This document shows positions 46,254 through 55,135 of a DNA stretch of 64,000 bases, piece after piece. Each line of letters begins with the position of its first letter. The first letter of the stretch is position 1. Source of the stretch: Desulforhopalus singaporensis (GTDB lineage: Bacteria > Desulfobacterota > Desulfobulbia > Desulfobulbales > Desulfocapsaceae); the NCBI RefSeq assembly GCF_900104445.1, contig NZ_FNJI01000016.1:42891-106890 (forward strand), in the 5' to 3' direction. The position numbers were made by a program, and so were the translations under genes. The notes beneath the pieces are model-generated. The model had not been told where the DNA came from. It saw nothing but the letters and a program-made list of their open reading frames with translations, and made no database searches.

Positions 46254-48704
46254 CTATGCCTTTATCGACTTTCCCTCGGGATCATAGGGGGCCTTTAAGT
46301 GGATTGTGATCGGGTACCGCTTGTTTTCCACTTCGATCTCATAACTTCCCTCCATGATCCAGTCGTCGGTGATTCCGTCCTCTTTGCCGAGATAGACCAT
46401 TCCGATACTGTGACCGGAGACATGGGCATAGGAGCCATGGGTGTTCTCGCCGACGATTTCGCCGTTGCGGTACACAGGTTCATCGTGATAAATCAGCGGA
46501 TCGGGGTCATCTATGGTAAAAATCACAAGCTTTTTCCTTATGCCCTCTTCCTTTTGCCTGACAAGGGCCGATTTGCCGATAAACTCCTCCGCCTTGTCCA
46601 GTTTTACGGCAAACCCCAGCCCCGCTTCAAACGGGGTGTCGTCAGGCGTTATGTCGCTGCCCCAGTGGCGGTAACCTTTCTCCAGCCGAAGCGAATCCAC
46701 CGCATGGAGCCCGCAGAGCTTCACCCCGAACTCCTCTCCCGCCGCCATAAGTTCATCAAAAACTCCCTGGGCGAAAGGCGTGGGAATATACAGCTCCCAC
46801 CCCAGTTCCCCGACAAAGCTCATCCGAATGGCAAAGGCGGTCGCGTATCCTGCATAAATTTCCCTGGCGGTGGCAAACGGAAAGGCTTCATTGGAAAGAT
46901 CAGCGTCGGTAATTTTGTTTAACAGATCCCTGGCCCTGGGCCCCATGACCCCCAGCATCACATACGACCAGGTAACATCGGTCAGAACCGCATGGGCGTC
47001 TTCGGGAATATGTTTTTTAATCCAGTCAAAATCGCGGGTGGTGGTGGCTCCGGCGGTGACGATAAAGAATTTTTCCTCATCCATCCTGGTCACTGTCAGG
47101 TCCGCTTCAATACCGCCACGCTCATTGAGCAGCTGGGTATAAACGACCCTGCCGGCAGGGACCGCCACGTTATTGGCGCAGATCATCTGGAGAACCTTCT
47201 CGGCGTCCTTTCCCTGCATGAGAAACTTACCCATGGAGGTAAGATCGTAAACCCCTACATTTTCACGAATATTCATATGCTCCTGGGCGGAATATCCAAA
47301 CCAGTTCTGACGGCCCCAGCTGTATTCGTATTTCGGTTCGACGCCTTCAGGGGCGAACCAGTTGGCGCGCTCCCATCCCGACACCACGCCAAAACAGGCG
47401 CCCATCTTCTTCAACCGGTCGTGAATGGGCGTCTTCAGAACATTCCTGGAAGAGCTGGGCTGCTTATAGGGAAAGTGATCGCTGTAGAGGTTTCCCACCG
47501 ACTCCACATGAACCCGCTCTTCAATGTATTTGAGGTTGTTTTGCCAGGGATGGTATCTCCTCACATCCACCGGCCACAGATCTTCTTCCGGGTAGCCGTT
47601 TACCATCCAGGTGGCCAGCGCCATGCCTGCACCGCCGGCACTGGTGATTCCGACCGAGTTCATCCCGCATGCAACAAAGAAATTCCGGACTCCCGGCGCT
47701 TCCCCGAGAAGATACGACGTATCCGGAGTAAAGCTCTCGGGTACCGTGGTCAAACTGGTAACGCCTGCCTCGGCGAAGGCGGGAACCCTGATAATGGTGT
47801 TCTCGATAAACAGCTCCATCTGGTCCCAATCCTCTTCGAGCCTGGTATATTCAAAGTCATCGGGAATATTCCTGACCCCCCAGGTTTTTGCCATCGGCTC
47901 AAACCCGCCCATGAGAAGCCCTCCCATCTCCTCCTTGATATAGATGTAGCCGTCCATATCACGAAGATAAGGCATCTCCTTGTAGACACCTTCCATCGGT
48001 TCGGTTGTCATGTGCATATGTTCCGCCGCAACAAGGGGGATCGGCACCCCGACCATTTTACCAATCTTTCTCGACCACATGCCGGCGCAGTTGACCACGT
48101 ATTCGCATCGGATTTCGCCTCGATCGGTTTTTACTCCGGTAACCGCTCCGTTTCTGACATCAATATCAAGCACCTTGACGTTCTCAATGATTGTGCCCCC
48201 CCCCATGCGTGCACCCTTGGCAAGTGCCTGGGTGGTATCTTCGGGATTGGTCACGCCGTCGTCGGGCTGAAACCATGCGCCGGTAAGATCCTTGGTTTCC
48301 ATCACCGGGAAAAGGCGCCTGGCTTCTTCAAGGCTGATCTCCTCCATTCTGATTCCAAACGCCCGAGCCATGCCAAGAGCCCTCATATATTCGCTCCTTC
48401 TCGCCTGAGTGCGGGCAACACGTATGGAGCCATGCCGCTTATACCCGGTCGGCTGGCCGGTCTTGGCTTCAAGCCCTGCGTACAGATCCGCTCCGTACTT
48501 TGCCAGCCTGGTAAGGGGGCTGGTCGACCAGAGCTGGCCCAGAAGCCCCGCCGCCGCCCAGGATGTTCCGGATGAAATTCTCTTGCGTTCCAGCAGCACC
48601 ACATCTTTCCAGCCAAGCTCCACCAGATGATATGCGGTACTGCAACCGACAATCCCTCCGCCAATGATGACCACCTGCGCGTGTGAGGGTAATTCTCCTC
48701 TCAT
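46254..48704 (-). CDS. Dimethylglycine/sarcosine dehydrogenase-like flavoprotein with GcvT domain
   Basis: 816 residues. The N-terminal FAD oxidoreductase (DAO fold: VVIIGGGIVGCSTAYHLVELG, residues 12-32) is followed by the linker domain HPWQNNLKYIEERVHVESVGNLYSDHFPYK and a C-terminal GcvT-like folate domain (from about 430: FGYSAQEHMNIRENVGVYDLTSMGKFLMQGKDAE ... GHSIGMVYLG). Mammalian DMGDH and SARDH have this layout and pass electrons to ETF and the methyl group to tetrahydrofolate. In those the motif WHAAGL holds the His that binds FAD covalently; here it is WAAAGL (Ala50), so FAD should be non-covalent. First gene of the operon, with a -24/-12 promoter and AGGAGGT upstream. Substrate could be dimethylglycine or sarcosine. 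Confidence 0.92.
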   Translation of the reverse strand: MRGELPSHAQVVIIGGGIVGCSTAYHLVELGWKDVVLLERKRISSGTSWAAAGLLGQLWSTSPLTRLAKYGADLYAGLEAKTGQPTGYKRHGSIRVARTQARRSEYMRALGMARAFGIRMEEISLEEARRLFPVMETKDLTGAWFQPDDGVTNPEDTTQALAKGARMGGGTIIENVKVLDIDVRNGAVTGVKTDRGEIRCEYVVNCAGMWSRKIGKMVGVPIPLVAAEHMHMTTEPMEGVYKEMPYLRDMDGYIYIKEEMGGLLMGGFEPMAKTWGVRNIPDDFEYTRLEEDWDQMELFIENTIIRVPAFAEAGVTSLTTVPESFTPDTSYLLGEAPGVRNFFVACGMNSVGITSAGGAGMALATWMVNGYPEEDLWPVDVRRYHPWQNNLKYIEERVHVESVGNLYSDHFPYKQPSSSRNVLKTPIHDRLKKMGACFGVVSGWERANWFAPEGVEPKYEYSWGRQNWFGYSAQEHMNIRENVGVYDLTSMGKFLMQGKDAEKVLQMICANNVAVPAGRVVYTQLLNERGGIEADLTVTRMDEEKFFIVTAGATTTRDFDWIKKHIPEDAHAVLTDVTWSYVMLGVMGPRARDLLNKITDADLSNEAFPFATAREIYAGYATAFAIRMSFVGELGWELYIPTPFAQGVFDELMAAGEEFGVKLCGLHAVDSLRLEKGYRHWGSDITPDDTPFEAGLGFAVKLDKAEEFIGKSALVRQKEEGIRKKLVIFTIDDPDPLIYHDEPVYRNGEIVGENTHGSYAHVSGHSIGMVYLGKEDGITDDWIMEGSYEIEVENKRYPITIHLKAPYDPEGKSIKA

Positions 48705-48802
48705 ACTGTGACCTCCTGATTTTTATTTTTTGCTGCACTCAATCCACACCATATGTTCACGCCCCTCTGCCGTTGCGAGACCATCTGTCTGGCTCTCGAA
48801 AT

Positions 48803-48818
48803 AGCAATATATGTGCCG
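48803..48818 (-). promoter_or_regulatory. Sigma-54 promoter of the methylated-amine operon
   Basis: On the minus strand CGGCAC (48818-48813), 5 bases, TTGC (48807-48804) then T, against TGGCAC-N5-TTGCW. It is about 100 bases before the dehydrogenase ATG and is the only such match I found in the intergenic region. The divergent gene encodes a sigma-54 activator. Confidence 0.75.
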
Positions 48819-49296
48819 TTTCGACTCTAAAAACATAACGATTCGATTTAACACCATGTTTCAGGGCTGGGTCATTGCCGGGCATCGGATACCAACCCTG
48901 CATTGCCGATCCAAAAACGACATCCCAGCAAACAGATAACCTATTAAAATAAATAGAAATAAAGAGAAACAGCCACAAACCAATAACGGTTCAGCAAAAA
49001 CACGCCATAATATCAACAATATAAACGGCTCTCACGAGCCTAAGGACGCAAAAACGACTCAAAGCCTGCGCAGTTCAGCAAACCAGCAGTAACAAACGTG
49101 GACAGCGCCCGATCCCGTCCGGAATAGATTTGACCGTATCAGAAAAAATTGATAAGAACCTAATGATCCAAGCGATATTTTGTGATTTTTCCGAGGATAT
49201 TTTTTAAACAAAACCGGCAATCGGCACAATGCCCCTTCTTTTACAGGCAGGAAACTGGCCTGGTCGAAGAATCAAACAAGAAAAGAAAAATCAAAA
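48819..49296. other. Intergenic region upstream of the two divergent transcripts
   Basis: About 480 bases between the sigma-54 promoter and the PAS activator gene. It should contain the activator's binding sites and its own promoter. No clear long palindrome was recognised. The tract at 48940-49030 is AT-rich and could bend. Confidence 0.35.
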
Positions 49297-51027
49297 ATGA
49301 TACGGAACGAGTCAAATCCAGAAGAATCTTTTATCGGTTTTCTCCAGGTGGATCGGCTGGGGATTATCCAGTATGCCAGTCCCCAGGCCGAATACCTTCT
49401 GGACTGCCGGGTCGACAAAGCCGACGTCTCCCTGATGACCGTGGCACCGAACATCGGTCGACAGGTGCTTTTATGCATGGAGCAGGAACTACACTCCAAT
49501 GCGTTTGTCGCCAGAGAAAAAGAGAGAGATATCGAGGTCTTGGTGTCAACGATGATGCATGACAGCCTCCCTCAGGGAGCCCTATGTTTTCTGCGCGACA
49601 TCAAAAATGCCGCAGAAGCTGCCCGCAACCTGCCGCCCATAAAAGAGATGCATCTTCAGTTTCAGGCCCTTCTGGAGCACAGCGGTTACGGCATATACAT
49701 CCTTGACGGCAGGGGGATCATCCTGAAGGTAAATGACGTTGCCGCCGATCTTATAAGACTTGATAAAGACCAGGTAATAGGCAAGAGCATATTCAAACTC
49801 GTCGATCTCGGTATTATGGAAGAAGTTCTGACCCCTGCCATATTAAAAACAAAAAAACCGTTAACCCGTCCCCTCTGGGCAATCAAAAGCAATAAGTACA
49901 TCATGGCTTCGGGCATTCCCATACTCGATGAACAGGGAGAGATCATGTTCGTTGTCGTCATCGAACATGACATGACCATTGTCAAGGAGTTGCGGGCACA
50001 GCTGAACCAGGCAAAACAGGTGGCGGAAACCATCAGGGGAGAGCTGTCGGATCGAAACCTGCTGGAGCTTGAGAACAGTGAGATCATCGCCATCTCACCG
50101 GCAATGAAGCAGGTGTTGACGGTATTGCTGAAACTGACCAGGATGGACGTCTCCAACATTCTCATCACGGGCGAGTCAGGCGCGGGCAAAGGATATCTTG
50201 CCAAATTCGTACATCAACACGGCCTCAGAAAAGAGCAGCCCTTTATATCAATCAACTGCGCCACCCTGCCGGAGATGCTTCTTGAGGCGGAACTGTTCGG
50301 CTACGAGAAAGGGGCCTTCACCGGCGCCTCGGAAACCGGCAAGGCCGGGCTGTTCGAACTGGCCAACAACGGCACCATCTTTCTCGATGAGATCGGCGAC
50401 CTGCCCTTCTCCGTCCAGGCAAAACTCCTCAAGGTCCTCGACGACGGGGAGATCAGAAGGCTCGGCGGAACCAAAAGTATCAAGGTGAACTGCATCGTCA
50501 TTGCCGCAACCAATCTCAACCTAGAAGACCTGGTCCAGAAAAAGACTTTTCGAAAAGACCTGTATTTTCGCCTGAATACTTTTCCTGTCAGAATACCGGC
50601 CCTGAGGGACAGACAGGAGGATATCCTGGCAATGGCAAAATTTTTCCTGAAAAAATTCAATGAAACATACAGGCAGAAAAAGAGATTCTCGGAACGATGT
50701 ATAGAGGAGTTCCTGGCATATGACTTCCCCGGCAACATCCGCGAATTAGAAAATCTGATCAAAAATGCAGTGGTAATAAAGGAAAAAGATCTTTTGACGG
50801 GAATTCTTCCGGCAAACAGGATCCAGTCGGCCGTATCCATGGAAGCGCCGCCACAAAAACAGGCCCATGTTTTCAGGGGGCTTCAGGAAGACTTGCTGGA
50901 GTTTGAGCGAAAAAGGATCGAGCATGCCATGGAACAATTTGACAATACAAGAGATTTAGCACGATATTTCAGGATAAGCCAGTCCTCTGTTGTGCGAAAA
51001 TTAAAAAAACACGGCCTGTCCTTTTAG
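49297..51027 (+). CDS. Sigma-54-dependent activator with PAS sensor domains
   Basis: 576 residues. Two PAS-like domains (about 12-110, FIGFLQVDRLGIIQYASPQAEYLL, and 118-235, HSGYGIYILDGRGIILKVNDVAADLIRLDKDQVIGKSIF) are followed by the AAA+ core with Walker A GESGAGKG, GAFTGA loop, GTIFLDEIGDLP, FRKDLYFRLNTFPVRIP and FPGNIRELENL. The C-terminal helix-turn-helix RDLARYFRISQSSVVRKLKKHGL is of the TyrR/RocR type. Divergent from the methylated-amine operon with its -24/-12 promoter, so it is the likely activator, sensing a methylated amine or its product through PAS. The stop is TAG. Confidence 0.95.
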   Translation: MIRNESNPEESFIGFLQVDRLGIIQYASPQAEYLLDCRVDKADVSLMTVAPNIGRQVLLCMEQELHSNAFVAREKERDIEVLVSTMMHDSLPQGALCFLRDIKNAAEAARNLPPIKEMHLQFQALLEHSGYGIYILDGRGIILKVNDVAADLIRLDKDQVIGKSIFKLVDLGIMEEVLTPAILKTKKPLTRPLWAIKSNKYIMASGIPILDEQGEIMFVVVIEHDMTIVKELRAQLNQAKQVAETIRGELSDRNLLELENSEIIAISPAMKQVLTVLLKLTRMDVSNILITGESGAGKGYLAKFVHQHGLRKEQPFISINCATLPEMLLEAELFGYEKGAFTGASETGKAGLFELANNGTIFLDEIGDLPFSVQAKLLKVLDDGEIRRLGGTKSIKVNCIVIAATNLNLEDLVQKKTFRKDLYFRLNTFPVRIPALRDRQEDILAMAKFFLKKFNETYRQKKRFSERCIEEFLAYDFPGNIRELENLIKNAVVIKEKDLLTGILPANRIQSAVSMEAPPQKQAHVFRGLQEDLLEFERKRIEHAMEQFDNTRDLARYFRISQSSVVRKLKKHGLSF

Positions 51028-51073
51028 CCGCCTCACACCTTACCAGGCAACCGCAGCCACCATGGAGAGCCAG

Positions 51074-52270
51074 ATGAACACTGCCCCAAGCCGGACGTCT
51101 TTTATCACCCGTTTCTTGCAGCTGGAGGCGGCAGGCGGCATTTTACTCATGGTTTCCACCGCCGTGGCAATGGTGATCGCCAACACGCCGCTGGCAGTTT
51201 ACTATGACCTGCTTCTGCAGACCAAGGTTGCCGTTACGATAGGAACATTTGAGATAGCCAAACCACTGCTGCTTTGGATTAATGACGGCCTTATGGCAAT
51301 ATTTTTCTTCATGGTCGGCCTCGAGCTGAAAAGAGAACTGCTCACAGGAGAGCTTGCGGAAAGAAAGAACATCGTACTTCCGGGCATCGGAGCCATCGGC
51401 GGCATCACAGTGCCGGCGCTGATCTATGTCCTGTTCAATGCCAATGATCCTTCGGCAATGAAGGGCTGGGCCATCCCCGCCGCAACGGACATCGCTTTCG
51501 CCCTCGGGGTATTGGCGCTTCTGGGCACAAGAGTGCCTGTCACCCTGAAGATATTTCTCACCTCCCTGGCTATTTTTGACGATGTCGGGGCAATTATCAT
51601 CATCGCCCTTTTCTACACTTCAAAAATCTCGGTTACGGCGCTCGGAGCAGTCATTTGCTGCCTGCCGCTGTTGTATGCCATGAACAGGATCAATATAGTG
51701 TCGAAGACCTCCTATATCGGCGTGGGCGTCATCATGTGGGCGGCGATGATCAAATCGGGTATCCATGCAACACTGGCAGGCGTCATCCTTGCCATGTTCA
51801 TTCCGATGCACGATCGGGACAGGCCTGATTTTTCCCCGCTGCAGGACCTTGAGCACGATCTTCACGCCGCCGTCGCATTTTTCATCCTGCCTCTGTTTGC
51901 ATTTGCCAATTCAGGAATCGCATTATCCGGAACCGGCATCGACCACATCCTGCACGGGGTTCCGCTCGGCATCGGCCTCGGCCTCTTTATCGGGAAACAG
52001 ATCGGAATTTTCGGATTCTGCTGGATAGCGATAAAATTCAAATTGACCTCCCTGCCGAGAGGAGTGGACATGAAAAGCTTGTATGGCGCGGCAGTGCTTT
52101 GCGGGATCGGCTTTACCATGAGCCTTTTTATCGGCTCATTGACATTTGAGGAAACTTCTTCCGGGAATCTGTTTGATGAGAGAACAGGGATCATTCTCGG
52201 GAGCCTGGCCTCGGGGATCATGGGATATTTTATCCTGCACCGAGTCCTGCAGAACAGGCAGAAAGAGTAA
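51074..52270 (+). CDS. nhaA: Na+/H+ antiporter NhaA
   Basis: 398 residues from ATG 51074, which has GGAG at 51064-51067; ATG 51062 four codons upstream lacks a site. About twelve membrane segments. Diagnostic features are NDGLMAIFFFMVGLELKRELLTGEL, the transport aspartates in LTSLAIFDDVGAIIIIALFYT, IPAATDIAFALGVLALLG and the late LCGIGFTMSLFIGSLTF. It exchanges internal sodium for external protons, consistent with a saline habitat and with sodium-coupled transporters in this window (GltS- and possibly BCCT-type). Confidence 0.97.
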   Translation: MNTAPSRTSFITRFLQLEAAGGILLMVSTAVAMVIANTPLAVYYDLLLQTKVAVTIGTFEIAKPLLLWINDGLMAIFFFMVGLELKRELLTGELAERKNIVLPGIGAIGGITVPALIYVLFNANDPSAMKGWAIPAATDIAFALGVLALLGTRVPVTLKIFLTSLAIFDDVGAIIIIALFYTSKISVTALGAVICCLPLLYAMNRINIVSKTSYIGVGVIMWAAMIKSGIHATLAGVILAMFIPMHDRDRPDFSPLQDLEHDLHAAVAFFILPLFAFANSGIALSGTGIDHILHGVPLGIGLGLFIGKQIGIFGFCWIAIKFKLTSLPRGVDMKSLYGAAVLCGIGFTMSLFIGSLTFEETSSGNLFDERTGIILGSLASGIMGYFILHRVLQNRQKE

Positions 52271-52300
52271 CCGCTGTTCAACTAAGCACCGCCCCGCCAC

Positions 52301-52760
52301 TTACTCCTCCTCCCAGCGATGCGGAGTACCCAGGGATCTTCGTACGGCAGTAATGATTCTGTCAATGAGATAATCATCCTGGAAAGCTCTATCTCCCAGG
52401 TAAATCTTCATCTCCTCCCTGTAGTAAACCGTCGAGTAAGAGAGCAGCAGCTTGGTTATAAACCCATCGAGCCAAAAAGCTGCGAAGGGGGCGTCGACGT
52501 TGGGAGAAATCTCGCCCCTTTCTTTAGCCTGGATAATCATGGATTTAAATTTTTCCGACACCACACTCTCAATTTCCACCGCCAAAGTCGACGAGACATC
52601 AGTATAGGAAGCAGTTGAAATATTACAAATATATCTGCACATTTTTCGATTCGGCGCGGGCATATTCGACGACCCGGCGAAAGATTTTTTCCTCAGATAT
52701 TTTTTCAAATCTTTTTTTGTGATATTTTTTTCCACACCGGGATCCTTCTAGACTAAGATA
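52301..52760 (-). pseudogene. Remnant of a TetR-family regulator gene (frameshifted)
   Basis: The frame open to 52301 (144 codons) gives a TetR-like C-terminal ligand domain (EKFKSMIIQAKERGEISPNVDAPFAAFWLDGFITKLLLSYSTVYYREEMKIYL) but no DNA-binding helix-turn-helix. In the alternative frame the upstream part reads RFEKISEEKIFRRVVEYARAE, as expected for the helices just after a TetR HTH, so a frameshift lies near 52600-52650, and the HTH itself is missing. Adjacent to a truncated acyl-CoA synthetase gene, this looks like one decayed fatty-acid regulatory and degradation locus. Confidence 0.6.
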
Positions 52761-53218
52761 AACTCAAGATCATACCTGATGGAATAAGGCCCTAGCAGGT
52801 CGGTAACCTGTCGACGGATAACGGTATCGTCGGACTCTGGAGCCAATTCAAGTGCAATAGTGGCCAAACTCCCGTAGCTGGGATCATCGCAGACACGGAT
52901 ATCCAGCGAAACACCCTGAGCGCCAAGGCCCGAGAGCACTCGCCGATAGACGGTTTCTATGGCAAGCCACCGCAGCTTCGACTTGAACACCTTGCCAATT
53001 GCAGTCAATAGTATCAGATCAAGGATAAAAACCTCTTTGGGAACTGCCGCCCGCTCGCTGATCAGCTGCTTCAGCGGGTCAATAATTTCGGAGGGTGACA
53101 GATCAACTCCTTCCTCCAACCGCACGAATAGAAACGGAATTTCCCCGGCATGTGAGTCTGGCAGCCCAACAGCTGCCGCCGACTGTATTTCATTATCATC
53201 TGTATATTTCTTTATTTC
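52748..53218 (-). pseudogene. C-terminal remnant of an AMP-forming acyl-CoA synthetase
   Basis: The open sequence reads EIQSAAAVGLPDSHAGEIPFLFVRLEEG and then AAVPKEVFILDLILLTAIGKVFKSKLRWLAIETVYRRVL, the C-terminal lid domain of FadD-type acyl-CoA ligases (AAVGLPD and the catalytic Lys of TAIGK). The N-terminal adenylation domain (about 400 residues) is absent, and a stop in the same frame lies just upstream at about 53219-53221. No working gene remains. It lies next to a decayed TetR gene. Confidence 0.75.
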
Positions 53219-53506
53219 TTAATGATTCCAGGCAAAATAAACGCTGTTTTTCGCGGTGACACGATGGTAGCCGTTGTTCCCATAACTCCTTAACAATAAA
53301 TCACTTATGGTATCTGTCTGCTGTTATCTTGCAATTGTTTTTGTACCAGGACCTGACCACCTTATCTTCACATACAGGTGATATCTGAAAACACGATAAT
53401 CCGAGCTGTTTTTTTTCTTTGTCCTTGGCGGGGGCACCCATTACAGATTAAAATTTAACTACCCAATCTCGTTTATAAAACGATTGCTGAATCTCAGGGT
53501 GGACAA

Positions 53507-54829
53507 ATGGTTCTTTCATTTATGGGCTTAACCAATAAACGTACTCTTGCCGGGGATCTCACCTTAGGTCTCACTGTTACTGTCGTCCTGGTCACCGCCA
53601 CAGTCAGTCTCCTCTATTATTTTTCTTCGACATCAAGCGCTGAAAAACGTCTGGAATCCCAAGCCATTGAACACATCAACAGATTAACCAAGCTTTTGGC
53701 CACACCGCTTTTGATGGAAGATGAGCAATCGGTGGTTATCACTTCGGTGAAATACATGCGATCACACGGTGTGGTTGTGGTACGTGTATTCGACGCCAAC
53801 GGCCAGGGGGTATACGATCCCATCGGTCCCAAGAATTTATCCCTCCTCACCGTAAAAAAACCCATCTACTGGTATGATGTCCGTTTCGTAGGAACTGTTG
53901 AAGTTTCTCTTTCAAGAAAAGGAATTATCGAGGCTCAGCGGACTACCCTCTATCTGACATTGATAATAATGTTCTCGGTCATCCTCTCTGTTATCACAGC
54001 AAGCAGGATATTACTGAAACTGTTTCTGACGAAACCGCTCTCTGTGCTGACCCGCGGGATCGAGATTATTGCCGGAGGTTCATATGATTACGTTTTAGAA
54101 CCTGTAAATCGAACAGACATCGATGCAATAATAGACAAAATCAACGTTATGGCCAGCCTGATTGCGGCAAGAGACAAGCGGCTCCTGGATTTGATAGAAA
54201 AGCTGCGGATAAGCAGGGATGAATTGAGCAAAAGCCTTGAGGAAACCGTCATATCACTGGCCTCCACCACCGAAAAAAGGGACCCCTACACATCCGGGCA
54301 CCAGGAACGGGTAAATCGCCTGGCACTTGCAATTGCAAAAGAGCTGGCGCTTCCCGATCAGCAGATCGAAGGCCTCCACATCGCATCCCTCCTGCACGAT
54401 ATCGGCAAGATCGCCCTGCCGGCCGAATACCTGGCTAAACCATCTTTACTTTCCCGTATTGAAAGGGCCGCGATCGAACACCACGCAGAGGTTGGGTTTG
54501 ACATACTTAAAAACATTCATTTCCCCTGGCCGGTGGCTGATATTGTCTATCAGCACCATGAACATCTCGATGGCTCTGGCTATCCCAGGAGTTTGACCGA
54601 TGAAGAGATACTCCTGGAAGCGAAGATACTTGCTGTAGCCGACGTGGTGGAAGCAATGTCGGCCCACCGTCCCTACCGTCCTTCACTGGGTATACAAGCG
54701 GCCCTGAACGAAATCCGCTCAGGACGCGGGACCCGTTATCACGCCCCGAGCGTCGACGCCTGCATCAGGATCGTCGAACATAAGAAAGCTGAGTTTTACT
54801 CCAAGGATTGGTGTCCCCTTTTGCTCTAG
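53507..54829 (+). CDS. Membrane HD-GYP phosphodiesterase (cyclic di-GMP degradation)
   Basis: 440 residues. A membrane helix at about 18-40, an extracytoplasmic sensor region (45-145), a second helix at about 147-170, a HAMP domain (172-225), then an HD-GYP domain with H265 (GHQERV), HDIGK at 297-301, HHAEVG and HHEHLDGSGYP (GYP at 358-360). HD-GYP domains hydrolyse cyclic di-GMP to GMP with a two- or three-metal centre; the expected metal ligands are present. It responds to a periplasmic signal. Target unknown; the nearby type I secretion genes could be one, since such adhesin systems are often under cyclic di-GMP control. The stop is TAG. Confidence 0.95.
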   Translation: MVLSFMGLTNKRTLAGDLTLGLTVTVVLVTATVSLLYYFSSTSSAEKRLESQAIEHINRLTKLLATPLLMEDEQSVVITSVKYMRSHGVVVVRVFDANGQGVYDPIGPKNLSLLTVKKPIYWYDVRFVGTVEVSLSRKGIIEAQRTTLYLTLIIMFSVILSVITASRILLKLFLTKPLSVLTRGIEIIAGGSYDYVLEPVNRTDIDAIIDKINVMASLIAARDKRLLDLIEKLRISRDELSKSLEETVISLASTTEKRDPYTSGHQERVNRLALAIAKELALPDQQIEGLHIASLLHDIGKIALPAEYLAKPSLLSRIERAAIEHHAEVGFDILKNIHFPWPVADIVYQHHEHLDGSGYPRSLTDEEILLEAKILAVADVVEAMSAHRPYRPSLGIQAALNEIRSGRGTRYHAPSVDACIRIVEHKKAEFYSKDWCPLLL

Positions 54830-55135
54830 TCATTACAAAAAACTGTTAAAATCCAAAAAACATAAGCAATTTCCTGACCGGCAATTATAATTGACGTTCA
54901 ATAATTATCGCGCCAGGCCATACCAGAGAATAGACACTTCAGGAATCGCCCCCCTGTTCCCCCTCTTTCTGCTGCGCCTCAGGTCGCATGCATTTTTATG
55001 GTATGCGATGATCTTCAACAACAGTGGCACGGGGAAGGTGGCGGGGTGCGCACCTTTGACACTACAATGGTGTTGCTCCTTTCCGAACCGGGAGAGTGGA
55101 GCGGCGTGATTCGTTTTATATAAAAAGGATCAGTA
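54830..55135. other. Intergenic region upstream of the acyl-CoA synthetase gene
   Basis: 306 bases with no gene recognised. It should hold the promoter of the next gene, which has AAGGAT about 8 bases before its ATG. Confidence 0.3.

Noticed and set aside
46992..48575. 527-residue open frame antisense to the DMGDH-like gene
   Set aside because: Opposite to a well-supported enzyme gene with a strong ribosome site; composition is that of an antisense frame and no domain is visible.
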